Assembly (NCBI RefSeq): GCF_003369915.1
Contig: NC_046677.1
Location: 26,120,913 to 26,184,912, forward strand
Direction of reading: 5' to 3'
Source: Drosophila miranda
Taxonomy: Eukaryota; Arthropoda; Insecta; Diptera; Drosophilidae
Length of the DNA stretch: 64,000 bases
The translations under genes and the position numbers were made by a program. Positions 12,158 to 23,779 of the stretch are shown in pieces (the first letter of the stretch is position 1; each line of letters opens with the position of its first letter). The notes under the pieces were generated by a model that was not told where the DNA came from, did not search any database, and worked only from the letters and a program-made list of their open reading frames with translations.

Positions 12158-12747
12158 TTTCCTGCCTGTTTTTTGGGGGGTTTTTTCAGGCGAAGTTTTT
12201 CTACCAACGCGCTGGGGTTTTTCGTCTCCGTCTGGGGGTTTTTTATTGCTAGCCGAATTGAATTTTGTGCTGCTGGAATTTCAAAATGCTCTAATTCTAA
12301 TTCTCTAATTCCCTGATTTTAAGTATTTTTTCTGAATAAAGATTAGTCGGGCGATAAATTGTAGCCAAGAAACTTGTGTGCCGACTTTTATCACGATTAG
12401 CTTGGGAAATCCTCAGAACAAAGGATCTACTGGCATCGTCTAGGCAGCGCATTTCAAGTCCTTCACTCGCTTTAATTAAAAATGCCACCAGCAGCATGCA
12501 GCATCTTCAAGGGGAGTACGTGCTGATAAGGCGTGAGATCCTTTGACTGCCAGGGCCATAAACAAAAGCCTGTCTGCCCGACTGAGTGGCTCTTCAAAAT
12601 GTCGCCGTCGCCGTCGCCCTCTCCGGCATGTGGCAAGTATTAATGAGCACGCCTGGAATGGGCATCGTATGAGGCCCTGCTTTTTGCTTTTCAGTATAGT
12701 ATTTGTTTCGAGCATCGAAATTGAGTAGCGTCAGGTGAACAGTAATC
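12158..12747. promoter_or_regulatory. shared intergenic region between two divergent genes
   Basis: A 590-bp gap separates the start of the basic protein gene (minus) from the start of the Gln-rich protein gene (plus), so both promoters must lie here or in unseen upstream exons. No clear TATA box is seen. It contains GCCGTCGCC-type repeats at about 12600-12620. Bidirectional regulation is possible but not shown. Confidence 0.4.
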
Positions 12748-13443
12748 ATGTCCAGGTCACAGAAGTCGGTGGGCAGCCAGCAGCGGGAGCAGCGGGAGCA
12801 GAAAATCCCCCAAATACCGCCCGACGGGATGCTAATATATGGCAACGGGCTCGTCTTTGGTGGCAGTGTTTATCCGGTTCTGGTGGACGGTGTACCCATG
12901 CAGGCGCCCGTCGATGCTCAACAGGCTGCCGCCCAGCAGCGCTGGCAGATGATGCACAAACCAGTCCACGTTCCCGGCCAGAAGCAGCAGCGACAGCAGC
13001 AGCGACAGCAACAGCGGCAGCAACATGAGACTGGATGGGGGTACGCGAACATGGCCCCGCGGCATCCACATTCGTGCGGACCCAAAACACGGACCAGACT
13101 ACAGTCCCAGCCGCCACGGAACCGCGCTCCCAACTCCCCACTCAGCGAATATCCACCTCAGTGTCCACCACCAACTTCGAGTGCCCCCAACATAACGAGG
13201 GGCAGCAAGAGGGGGTACGGGGGGATGCCACAGCAACAGCAGCAACAGGGGATGCCACAGCAACAGCAGGAATACCAGCAACAGCTGCAGCAGCTGCTGC
13301 AACTTCAATCAGCCATGGACGGACATTACAACTACGGATACATGACCAATGCGAACGATGCCGGGGGCTGGTCCGGCTATGCCATGATGCCGCCAATGGT
13401 GGCCAACAGACCGTACACGTTCGGCTGGAGTCCACTGGACTGA
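12748..13443 (+). CDS. Gln-rich protein, unknown function
   Basis: A 231-residue single-exon frame. After a short Gln/Arg-rich start (SQQREQREQK) there is a non-repetitive part at about residues 24-60 (PPDGMLIYGNGLVFGG and PVLVDGVPMQAP). Then come a QQR repeat at about 77-92, a Pro/Ser-rich middle, a second Q block at about 163-190 and a C-terminal tail rich in Tyr, Gly, Asn and Met ending in FGWSPLD. The Gly/Asn/Gln/Tyr-rich content resembles prion-like or RNA-granule proteins, but that is composition only. The ATG at 12748 is used because the non-repetitive N-terminal part follows directly. An ATTAAA lies at 13511-13516, 68 bp after the stop. CAG repeats open other frames across the same DNA; those are not called. 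Confidence 0.6.
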   Translation: MSRSQKSVGSQQREQREQKIPQIPPDGMLIYGNGLVFGGSVYPVLVDGVPMQAPVDAQQAAAQQRWQMMHKPVHVPGQKQQRQQQRQQQRQQHETGWGYANMAPRHPHSCGPKTRTRLQSQPPRNRAPNSPLSEYPPQCPPPTSSAPNITRGSKRGYGGMPQQQQQQGMPQQQQEYQQQLQQLLQLQSAMDGHYNYGYMTNANDAGGWSGYAMMPPMVANRPYTFGWSPLD

Positions 13444-13510
13444 GGCGCAGAGACCTGTGGCGACCAGGAACCATGTTTTCGGGGAACAAAGATATCGCGA
13501 GAACAACAAA

Positions 13511-13516
13511 ATTAAA
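13511..13516 (+). terminator. polyadenylation signal ATTAAA
   Basis: Common variant hexamer 68 bp after the stop of the Gln-rich protein gene. Confidence 0.5.
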
Positions 13517-15256
13517 GTTTTCAAAGCAGAATTAGCCCTAAAAACAGCCACCACTCTTTCTCTCTCTCTCTGGGAGTCTTTGGGGGCCTCTTTGGAGACC
13601 TTTTTGGAGGATTCTTTGCCATTTGCATTTGGAAAACTTTGTCATAATTTGCCGTAACTTGTCTGCCTTCCGTTTTGCACATCATCGAGCACTGAGGTTG
13701 GTTTTGCCCCCCTCCCCCCCTTTCCTGGGCATCATTTAGTGGTAAATTTCCTTCTTAGTTGCCAACGAACGTCATACGTGACATTTTGCAAATTCCGTTT
13801 TGCAGAGCTCCCTTCCCGGGACGGGCTGTGTGTGTGTATCTGGGAGATACTCGCCCTGGCTCTTGACTGGCTGCTGTTTCTGACACTCGGGGCACTGTCA
13901 CGGCTGCAGGTACAGTGTGTGTGGAGTACGTGTACACCCACCGGCTTGTGTATCAGCGTGTAGCTGGTTTTGTTGCGGTTTTAGATGTTTTTTTCCCCCT
14001 CTGCGCCAGCAGATACCCTGAATGCCAAAGGGGTAGATACATTGCAGCCAGCAGATACTGCTGAAATTTAGATGCCTAAAGGATACAGATACATCTGTAT
14101 TGATTGGAATTTTAAAAGGGAATTTCCGGAAAATAGTTATTGTTTCCATTTTTTGTTGTTTATTTTTTAATTAAATTTCCCATAAATCCAGTGGATTAGG
14201 AGATGATTTCACTACCTATTTTTTTTTTGCCTTTCAAATGATTTTTTTGTGGCGTGCCACAAAGTCAACCAAAGCCAGGGCTTTGGCGGAGTTATTAAAC
14301 ATATTTGTTTGGGAAAAGCTTAAATTTGTGCACAAAGATTTCGGCTAGAGCTAAATTATTACCGATTGAAAGGGAAGAGATTTAATTTCAGGAAAAAGAG
14401 AGCATATTTAGGGCCAGAATGAAAGCCAATGGAAACCCTCAAGGTCTACGATTTGTGACTAGTCTAATCTTCGACTATAATTAAAATTTTTTCCACAAAT
14501 AACTCCCTTTGTGGCATGCCTCGGCCGAGGCAGCTAAGCTGTCGTCGTCGTCGTCAGGCATTTAACATAAGAAACTCAAACGCAGCACCCACTCTATCTC
14601 CCTCCTCCTCTCTCTCTCTCTAATGATGATCCCCAAAGTGAACTTGCTAAAGTAACACACACACACACACAGATACGCACACACAGATACGCGCACACAC
14701 ATGCCTGCAGAGCGGGCTCATAAGCACACAGTGGTATTAGCGCCATAATTCGCAAGTTACAACACACACAGAGGGGTAGGGAGACGGAAAGGGGAAGTGT
14801 GTGCATATACCCCCCACAAAAAGGATTAAGTTATATTAAAGATGGCAGCGCTGCATTTTAAGTTTTCTTTCCTTTGACACTGGCTGCTGGAGCCTCAGCT
14901 GGGGGAGCCCAGCGGGATCCCCAGAAATTCGCACACGGAATCTTGAGTGGGCCCGGGGGGAGGGCTCTCGGACATGCAAATTCCACAGGCTCAAGCCTGA
15001 CCCACATTAAAACAAATATGGAGGCTTTCTAAGGCCTTCTAAGTGCAAGGCATTGCGACTGGAAAATGCCCAGCGATGGCCAGAAAAATATATGGAAATA
15101 TTCTCAAGGGAAATTGTATTTGTTTTTTATATACATTTTAAGCGTTGAACAGCTCCGTTCATTGCATAGATCGTATCTTAACAACACTGGTAAATAATAT
15201 TGAGGGGACCAAACATATTGAGTATTATAATATTCGGAGGGAACCTTAGAGTTGGC
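13517..15256. other. non-coding stretch
   Basis: No gene supported. It contains CT-rich and CA-rich microsatellites around 14600-14720 and a GTC repeat (TGTCGTCGTCGTCGTC) near 14540. The rest is ordinary AT-rich intergenic DNA. Confidence 0.55.
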
Positions 15257-15472
15257 CTATAGTTGAGGCAAAACCCAATCCCTCAATCGCCTCAAAGGCC
15301 TGTCAGGTAGTAAAAGTCTCGCTAGCATACTTTTGTGTCTAATCAGCCTGTCACTGTATCTGCTGGTGTACCTTCCAATCTGCTCCTCCACTGTATCCAA
15401 GGCAAATGCCTTCATTATTGATAGAAATAACTTTTTCTTGTACTGGCTTTTGTGGATCGGCAGATATAACAC
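15257..15472 (-). pseudogene. probable C-terminal remnant of a jockey-clade LINE reverse transcriptase
   Basis: A 71-codon minus-strand frame contains TVEEQIGRYTSRYSDRLIRH followed by a Leu-rich LARLLLPD stretch. In jockey-clade non-LTR retrotransposons, ORF2 typically ends with a helix of this kind (I-x-R-x-x-x-R-Y-x-x-R-L followed by a short Leu-rich segment). No polymerase or endonuclease domain is intact nearby, so this is at most a 5'-truncated or decayed copy. The family resemblance is from memory and rests on about 35 residues. Confidence 0.4.
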
Positions 15473-16350
15473 CTAAAGGTCTTATATAGCCTATATCGGG
15501 TAATACGGCAGTCGTAGTGTATATTCACAAGCCATAAATGTAAGGCCACACTGGGAAAATACCGAATATACGCCCACTAAAACAGTGAGCGGCCACTCCT
15601 GTGTGAATCGACGCCGGTCCTGAATGAAGGGCAAATCGAGAAGGTAGGAGTCGTGTCGGAAGAAGAACGAACTCGTTTCTCTACCAAAAACTGTCAATAT
15701 ATATATCTATTGGATAGCAACAAGGTTGTGGTGTCTTTTAAACTGTGGATGCCGCTGGATCTTTGTATCTTACAACCAGGGTTTATATCTGAAGAAGGTT
15801 TATACGAAGATGGTCTGAGACGAACTTAGCCTAATCGGCCGATGGTGCCAGTATCCCAAAAGAGATTTTCTAACCTGTGTTGCATTCTTGTAGACCGAAT
15901 GCTATTTTTTGAAGGGAAATTGGGCAGCGCAATCAAAGAGTGCTTGGATGCTGTGCTTGGAGACTCGTCTCCTTCGATGGCGATCTTCAATAATGGGTTT
16001 AGCGAGTTTCAATGTGGTGGCCCGTTGATTTTTGATGAGCCTCTCGCAGATGCCCCAAAAATGGCTACCACGGAGGATAATGTAACAAAAATCCACCATC
16101 TCCTATAGGCAGATCGCCCATTAAAGGTGTGGGAGATGGCTGATTCCGGAGGCATCTCGAATACTCGAAGATCGAGGTTAGCCACTCCAGAACAGATACA
16201 GCTACTTTTTGGGTTCAAAATGCTTCCTTCTGCCCGTCACATACATCCCCAAGAACACGATATACCCCTCTCAGCTGTGACAAAAGGGTATAATAACATT
16301 TCGAGCCTCGAGCAGGCGATAAATTGGAATATATGGCATAAGTTTACCTA
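15473..16350. mobile_element. decayed transposon-derived DNA, family unclear
   Basis: The stretch beyond the LINE-like frame has several short frames on both strands with no recognised domain. Around 16190-16300 the order of motifs (a TTCCTTCTGCC block, then TATACCCCTCTC and GGGTATAAT) echoes the right end of the 1.1 kb repeat at 33091-34225, so a diverged relative of that repeat probably ended here. Limits are approximate. Confidence 0.35.
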
Positions 16351-17113
16351 ATGCCCGGCCCCACCACCCACCACCACGCCCCACGTCATTTGCAGAGCAC
16401 AAGTCACAGGTCAAGTGTTAATTTTTTGTTCTCTTTTTTGCGTTTGTTTTTTTGGTTTCCTTGATGTGTGCGCAAACTTTGGTTAAAAGTTGAATTTCCA
16501 GAAGAAAACAAAGACCAGAAAAGAGCTGCAAAGAGCATGGAAATTATATCAAATAAATTGACTTTCTTTGCGGCTAGTTTTCGGGGTAAAAACAATTCGG
16601 TTGCAGACGTTTTCCGCAGTTCCTTTCTTGGGGCAAGAATATCTCCTGAGTTTTGCAGATTTCCATATAAAGGGGGGGGGGCAGGCAGGTCTGATCAGAT
16701 CTCAAGGTGGCGTCTGGCCAAAATGTAATTTTCCAGCTGTGATATAAAATTCAAGACGCCGCCGCCGCCGCATCATGGCCCACGCTTTTTAACACTTTGC
16801 CGTATCCCGAATGCCGAATGCCGAAATATGCTTTACGACCCAACCGTGTCTCATAAAACTTATATGTCTGGGAGCCATAAAGTCCGCAGTAAGAGCCGTG
16901 ATGGCAGTGGGGGACGGCAGCCAACTTGTTGAAGTGTTTATTGTTTAGAAACCTAACAAGATACACCGACGAGGGCCGAAAGGAGGGGCCAAAAGGGTGG
17001 GACATGGGAGCAGATACATATTCCCCCCGCAGATACTCAGGAATCAAGGCCTGACACTTCAACACTGAAAATATTCCACTAGCTATTTCTAAATATATAT
17101 TTTATTCTACCAA
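16351..17113. other. non-coding region upstream of the CFAP70-like gene
   Basis: No gene supported. It holds a GCCGCCGCCG tract near 16757 and the presumed promoter of the gene starting at 17114. AT-rich DNA directly precedes the start codon; no decisive core promoter motif was recognised. Confidence 0.5.
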
Positions 17114-20100
17114 ATGGAGAAGCCCAAAAGAAGCAAGGGCTCGGTGGTCCGCTCCGCGCGAATCTCGAAGCAGAGACCCACAGCAACGCCGGCCAGCAAC
17201 GAGGGCTCCACGGCGGACGTCCTGGTGCTGCCGAAGCCGAAGCCGCCCAGGGTCTTCCTCTACATTCAACTGAACGAAACCAAGATGCTGCCGGAGTCGG
17301 AGCACCCGCTGGAGCTGCACTTGTACCACGCCAAGAACTCGCTGCAGAAGATGCAGGAGCGCTACACCACGGAGACGATCATCTACCAGCACGAGTTCGC
17401 CATCCAGAAGCCCGTGTTCGCGATGGGCGTGATGCAGGACGATATGGAGGACATGAATGTGTTTAGCGACAATCCCCTGGTGATCACGCTCTACCGGCGG
17501 GTGCCCAGGCTCCCCAAGAGGGCGGCGAAGGAGAGGCCAAAGGAAGCCGATGCCGCGGCGGCAGAACTGATCGGGGACACCATGGCCACGCCCTTAGACG
17601 CACCCGAGGAGGGTGCCAGCCCCGACGGCCGCCCCGAAGAGCCTGCCTGGGACGAGGGGGACGCCGAGGAGGGGGGCTTCACGGAGGAGCATCTGGAGAT
17701 GCTCTCGCGCGGCCACTGCGATCTGCTGCAGCTGTTCCAGCAGCGCCGCTTCATCAGCGACATCACGGTGTTTCTCTATCCGGAGCTGAAGGGCTCCAGC
17801 GAGGGCCAGACGACCACCTGCACTGTGTGGCACATGTACTCCATCCTGCCGATCCTCAAGGAGTTCAACTTCACCAACCTGGCCTTCGTCACCCTCGAGT
17901 CGGTGTACAACGTGCCCGAGGTGCTGCACCAGATGGCCTCCGAGCTGGGCCTCAGCATATCCTTCCGGGCGCGAGTGCCCGACGAGCGGGGCGACCAGCA
18001 GGTGGTGCCCCTCTGCACCTTCTACGGCTTCGGGTCGGAGGTGATCAGCGAGCAGAACACGAGCATTGTGTGGGAGAACATCAAGCGGGACATCAATCCC
18101 TTCCGCAGCTACAGCTTCAATCAGATGGACACGAATATCCGCGTGAAGCTGCAGCGCGTCTTCCGTCTGCTGCTGTGGGAGAAGGACGTGGACTTTGGCA
18201 GCAACGCCATCGATATATTCACGGACCTGGCGCTCGTCAACAACTCCATGCACCGCTATGTGATCAACGAGGAGATGCGCCGCATTCTGGAGGCGGCCGT
18301 GCTCCACAACAGCCACGAACTGCTGCTGCAGCTGTACCACGAGTCGCCCGCCAATGTCCTGTACGAGGGTGTGCTCAATCCCAGCATATTCGGCTACCCA
18401 GACGGTACATATTCGAGGCCTTATTCGAAGGGGTTTCATCCTTGATTTCCTTGCCTCTTCTCCAGTGAACTACTGCCGCTTTGCCAGCACTCTGAGTCCC
18501 TACCCGATGGACTCCACGAAGAGCCTGGTGAAGCGGGGCACCCTAGACATGGGTCCCATGTTCGCCAGCGTCAAGATCTGCTTCTTTCAGTCGATTGTCC
18601 AGCGCAACGAGAACCTGGACAAGTACAACGAGGACCTGCTGAAGAGGGCCAAGCTGCTGCGCTGCTTCGACCACACGTTCCTCAACGAGGCCGAGGACGA
18701 TCACAATCTGTTGCTGGAGCTGTACCGCTCCTTCGACGATCTCATATCGGACATGATTGCGGTCATAGTGAAGCGGGACCTCAGGACCGCGGTGGAGGGG
18801 CAGGACTACTTCTGCTGCCAGCTGGCGAACCTCAACAATCTGCTGCTGAAGATCTGCGGCTGCGACTTCAACATACGCATGCCCACCAAGACGAACCTGG
18901 AGTTCAGGGTAGGCCCAAGGCTCCACCAAACCTCTAGATTGATTCTCAAGAGCCTAGACTCTCCTTAGGCGATGCTCACGCACATGTACAAGGAGCTGAT
19001 GGAGCGCATCGAGCGTCTGCTGGCCGCCTGCAGCTGGGAGAGCGTCTGCAATTGTGTGGTGAACTTTGAGTACGAGCAGCTGCACATGATCCACCTCATG
19101 GAGGAGGTGCGTCTCATGTGCTTGATTGGAGAGCGCGAGCTGGCCGGCCAGATCTTCGAGGACCTCCGGGACAGCAACTCCCACCAGCTGCTGTTCAATT
19201 TCTACAACTTCCTGAACAGCCTGGAGAACGCCAAGTTCAGGCAGGCTTTGAGGTACTTCCGGAACCCCGTGGGCGGCGGCTGGGTGGGCGAATACTTTCC
19301 GTGAGTCCAGCCCCGAAACAGAGAACGACTCAGTCACGAGAGACCCCTCCCCCCCACCAGATCCCTGGGCAAGCTCTACATCGACTACATGCTGGACCTG
19401 GAGTCGGAGGACGAGGAGCGGCGTCTGCAGGCGTACGCCAGTATGATCGCCAGTCTGCGGGAGTTTGTGGCCAAGAACACCCTCGACCTGGACGGCTATG
19501 TGCTGCTGTACTGCTACTACAAGCGGCACGACTACCTGCCGGGCATGGAGTTTACGCGCCTGCGGTTCGAGAATCTGTACGGCGTGCCGCGAAAGAATCT
19601 CGCCGGCAACCCGGTCTCGCTCTTCGAGCTCTTCCTGCCCGAGGATTTCGAGCAGAGCAGCGCCAGCACCATGATGCAAGCCAAGTTCTATCCGGTCTTC
19701 ACCACTTTTGCCCGGATAGGAGCCTACGGCTTTGCCGAGGTGGTGTTCAACGAGATTCAATCGAGTTTCACGGCCACTGAGGCGTATCTAGTGAAGTGCA
19801 CGCTCAAGATACTCCAGCGGAACATAGACGAGACGTTCAAGGTGCTCGCCTTTCCCACGAACAAAAGTGTGGCGGGAAAGTTGATGGTAAGACTTGCACA
19901 GGGAATGCTCCAGTAAATCCCCACCCCATGCCCCACCCAGCACCACTATCAGGCCCACATCAACGGCAATGTGGAGTACACCCGCGGGCGGTTCGACGAG
20001 GCCATGCGCTACTTTAGGGAGCTGCTGACCATCGAGGAGGAGGAGGAGCGGGAGTACTTCAAGGTGAGCATCATGCGCCTGGGCCGGCTGGCCTTCGATC

Positions 20101-20609
20101 GCGGCGACTACGAGCTGGCCAACCAGGCCTACGACAAGTGTCCGCAGCACTGCAACAAGATGAACTTCCTCGTCAGCTACGGCAAGGGCCTGGCCCTGTA
20201 CTACGTAAGCCTAGACCCTCCCCTCCACTGCCACGAGTCCCTCCTCAACTGTTGAGCGATGTGTTTCAGCTGAATCGCCTGGAGGAGGCCATTCTGTATC
20301 TGGCACGCTGCACCGAAGTGGAGGTCTTTGTGCCCGATGTCTGGGGCTACTTGGCCATCAGCAACTTGCGCCTGCACCGCAACAAAACAGCCCTGGAATG
20401 CTGGAAAATGGCCAAAATGGTAGGTCCAAATCCACGCCATATAACGAGGAAATAAACCCGTCTATGTCTCGTAGTACCCGGAGATGTTCCTCCACGACAG
20501 AATCTACGAGGAGCTGGACAAGATTAACTATTCGGACATCCATCTGTTGGTCGACGACGACGGCAATCCCGCCGAGGTGATGAAGAAAAAGGACTTTATT
20601 GCCCTCTGA
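17114..20609 (+). CDS. CFAP70-like cilia and flagella associated protein, 7 exons
   Basis: Seven exons join in frame: 17114-18404, 18466-18908, 18969-19300, 19361-19886, 19941-20204, 20270-20419 and 20475-20609. All introns are GT-AG and 54-65 bp, and the product is about 1046 residues, close to vertebrate CFAP70 (about 1,120). The N-terminal part (about residues 35-140) carries a beta-rich region with PRVFLYIQLNETKML and NPLVITLYRR. A Glu/Ala/Pro-rich low-complexity linker follows at about 145-190. From residue 865 on there are helical TPR-type pairs (EYTRGRFDEAMRYFRELL, LGRLAFDRGDYELANQAYDK, LNRLEEAILYLARC, GYLAISNLRLHRNKTALECW). CFAP70 is an axonemal protein near the outer dynein arm base, needed for ciliary and sperm motility in other animals. 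In flies, motile axonemes are essentially limited to sperm and chordotonal neurons, so expression there is expected. The identification rests on overall layout and remembered similarity. Confidence 0.78.
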
Positions 20610-20618
20610 ATACACAAT

Positions 20619-20624
20619 ATTAAA
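20619..20624 (+). terminator. polyadenylation signal ATTAAA
   Basis: Variant hexamer 10 bp after the stop of the CFAP70-like gene, implying a very short 3' UTR. Confidence 0.5.
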
Positions 20625-23471
20625 GCAGATTTGCATATTTTCCAAGGCAAGAGGTGTCCTAAGTAAACAGAGAGCCCTGTCACGCCTTTCATCGGGTTTT
20701 AGCCACATTTATCACTCATAGACAAAGGCCTACGCCTGCCTGGCTGCCTGCATTAGGATAAATTAACTTTATGCATATGCATACACCCGTAGATACATAG
20801 ATATTTGGTCCCAAATGTGGGACAGGCGCTTGTCCGCAGAGCCGCAGCGACGCCAGCCACCAACAACAATGCATTTTTGGCCAAGGGCAAACCGCCACAG
20901 AAACAGCAACAGCAACAGAAACAGCAACAACAGCAACACCAACAAAAACAGAAACAGAAACAAGTGAGATACGTTGTTAAACCCTTTTGGCCAACACTCA
21001 AACCCCTGACAGGTGTTTGCTTTTTCATGCTTCCCCTGCGCCAGGGTCTAGAGGAATTTGCAATTAGTTTGTCCCTGGAAATAACGGTATTTATTTCTAA
21101 AAATATATATTTAATTTTGAAGATACTAATTTGTTTTTAAACTGCTAAAACAGTTGGTATTTTCCGGGTGGAGGGTACAAAAAAGTGAGGCTTTATTGAG
21201 CTGGGGGTTTTACGTGTTGCAAAGACTGGATATTCCTCATATAATCCTGCATTAATCAGCCAACTTAATCGCCTTTCGTTACAATAAAATATGTAGAAAA
21301 TATATGGCTATTAAAGGCATTTCCTTGAAATATATTCCCCAGCGATCATACATATTTCAGTACTAGCCTCTGAAAATGTATATAATTTTCAGGGATTTAA
21401 CAATGCCCTTGGCTAAGGTTTTAGCTGGGTATTTGGTGATATTTTTGATGGCCTTTTAAAGGTAAATAATATACAAGTGTAGGCTGTTCAAAGAGTGTGC
21501 TATGGGCTATATTCCGGAGTACTAGTGGATTGTATCTATTCTATTCTGTATCTATAATTATTATAGAATTTTTTTCTTTTATTAGAAGCTCTTTCTGATT
21601 GCCCTTTACAAAGTGCCCGTTTCGATAGGCCCGGTCTCTTGGCTCACCGATATTTCTGTACCTATATAACTATGGGATAACTATGGGTATCTCCCACAGA
21701 GTGTATCGATGGAGTGGCAGATAGAGACCAAAGCGAGCTGTTTGTGGCTGACCTGCTAATGACTATTGCCTTGCTACACCTATAAGCCACTTTTTTTGGC
21801 ATTAATTTCTTCCATTTCTCCCCTAAGCAATCCCTAGATTGTCTTCCCCTCAGAGTCCCACATTTTTGGCCTCACCTTTTGAGCCTTGTTCTAAGAGAGT
21901 TAGCTCCTTGAAGCCATCTTGCCCATTCGAAAGAGCATCTTTGGGTCGTTGTGCCGTGCCTCGACGCCCTGTTGTTGTTTACCTGGCAGCGAGTGCTCCA
22001 AAATCCGCTTTGACAGCTCGCCTGTCAGCTCAACTCAAACCGGCCCCAAGGTCCTGCCAGTGTGTGTGCTGCCGTGTAGGTGTGGCCGTGGAGTGGTGTA
22101 CAGTTTTTTGCTTGTCTTGTTGGGGAGCCTCAACTACATATGCTAATGACGGGGGCTGTCTGTCCGGGCCGGGCCGGGGGATTGGAGACTGTTGGGGACC
22201 TGGCCAGCCACTCGGCTGGGGCTTTTGAGCTAGTTTAAGGCCAACTCTCGGCTGCTGAGCACACATTGGCTTCATCAAAATGAAATTTGTGAGCAAACAG
22301 TGCGAGAGGGGCGGCAGGACTGCTTTAAAATGCGTTTTCAGGGCACGCATACGCCATGTGCCCTTCGAAAGGACGGGCTTTTGTCGCCCGATGCAACAAA
22401 ATCAATTAGACACAAGCATTTACATGCCCCTCCACCGATGGGGGAGCGGGGGAGCACAGCAATTGCAATTTAATGTGCTGCCTCTGCTGTGCTAATGATA
22501 ATGTTGTTATGTGCCTATTATGTGCGTTGTTTGTGGGGTCTGGGGTCTCGCCAGAGAGCACATGTCATTACCATTTGCATTATGCCAAAGTTTCGGTGTC
22601 TGACAGCACTCAAAGTGATGCAGTTAGGCCACGGGGCCTCTGGCCGCACGCACCCAATGAAATTAAAGCCAGACCAAACCAGCCACGAGGCCACGTTATG
22701 GCCCAAATGCCGGCGCACAAGGCCTTGGAGCCTGAAGTTATTTCTAATCAAAGTATAGGCCCTGGTCGTAGCACATATCTTCGCAGCCGGGCATGTGGAT
22801 AAAAACTACAACAGCCAGAGATTTGCCCTGGAATTAACGTGAAATTTACACCAAACTGTGAAGCCTGAATAGGGAGGATCAACATGAAAATTTCATTTGA
22901 AATTGAATATGAAAAAAGGCCGGGCCCGGGCCCGGGCCCGGGCCCGTGCGACATCTGCTGCAATTGACAATTATTATTATTGTCAGTGCGAATGAAGAGC
23001 CTGGGGGCCCCGGGATATCGCCGGCTGGTTGGTATTCATATGGACACCCGTGTAGCGCCGAAAATGCCTTCAATAAAATTCAATGGTCGCATTAAAATCA
23101 TTTAAATTCTATTGTTCTGTTTGTTGGTTCAATACCCTTTCAAAGAGGGGGTTCTATTCCATGCAAAGAGGGTCGCCAGGGGCTCCAGAGACTCCACTCT
23201 TTATGATTGATCGACGGGTGAAGGTATCTAAAGCGGCGACTTGGTGCCTTTTCTTGTTTGATTTTTCGGATTTGCATGTATTTTCTTTACGACTGTCAAC
23301 CGCACACACGCTCGAAGGGGGTTCAAAGGGGGCTCGAAGGGGGCTCGAGGGGGGTGGCGACAAACACCCCATAAGCTGTTTTCGTTTGCGGATTTAGACG
23401 ATATCAGCAAATGCATATTTAATGGCCTCCCGATCAATACGATATGCCCGCCTTGAACGATACGCGAAGCC
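20625..23471. other. non-coding stretch
   Basis: No gene supported. A CAGAAA/CAACAG-rich tract at about 20895-20965 opens a Gln/Lys frame without a usable ATG. A 26-bp alternating CGGG/CCCG tract lies at 22921-22946. The rest is AT-rich intergenic or intronic DNA. Confidence 0.55.
22921..22946. repeat. self-complementary GGGCCC tandem repeat
   Basis: Four consecutive GGGCCC units with flanking CG make a perfectly self-complementary 26-bp tract, able to form a hairpin on either strand. No gene function is visible. Confidence 0.9.
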
Positions 23472-23779
23472 GATTAATGCAGTCTGTATGGAAGGCAGTG
23501 CTTTAATGTTTATTTGGGCGAGTGGTGAAAGCATAACTACTGAATAACTAGTGGAATTTATAGACCAACCAAATCGTATCTGCCTTCTCCCAGTAAGTTC
23601 TTAAAAGGCGCTTAGTCGGGCTCTCGATTAATGCAGTCTGTATAGAAGGCAGTGCGAGTGTGTGGCTTGGAAGTTGGTGAAAGCATAACTACTGAATAAC
23701 TAAGGGAACTTCTCTGTCTAGTTTACCTTTTGCTTGATGGGATCTGCCTTCTTAAAATGCTCTCAGTCGGGCTATCTTT
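23472..23779. repeat. two-copy tandem duplication, about 154 bp
   Basis: GATTAATGCAGTCTGTAT occurs at 23472 and again at 23626. Both units contain GAAAGCATAACTACTGAATA and a following ATCTGCCTTCT block, and both end near TCAGTCGGGCT or TTAGTCGGGCT. The units differ by several substitutions and small indels, so the duplication is moderately old. Confidence 0.8.

Noticed and set aside
11325..12316. Long plus-strand frames opposite the basic protein gene
   Set aside because: Leu/Glu/Asp-rich mirror image of a Ser/Lys-rich coding strand. The minus-strand frame has better ends and a poly(A) signal.
17594..18439. 281-codon minus-strand frame opposite exon 1 of the CFAP70-like gene
   Set aside because: Antisense shadow of a well-supported exon.
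20805..21140. Gln/Lys-rich frame after the CFAP70-like gene
   Set aside because: No ATG start; produced by CAG/CAA/AAA repeats. A possible donor (CAAGTGAGA) is not enough to call an exon.
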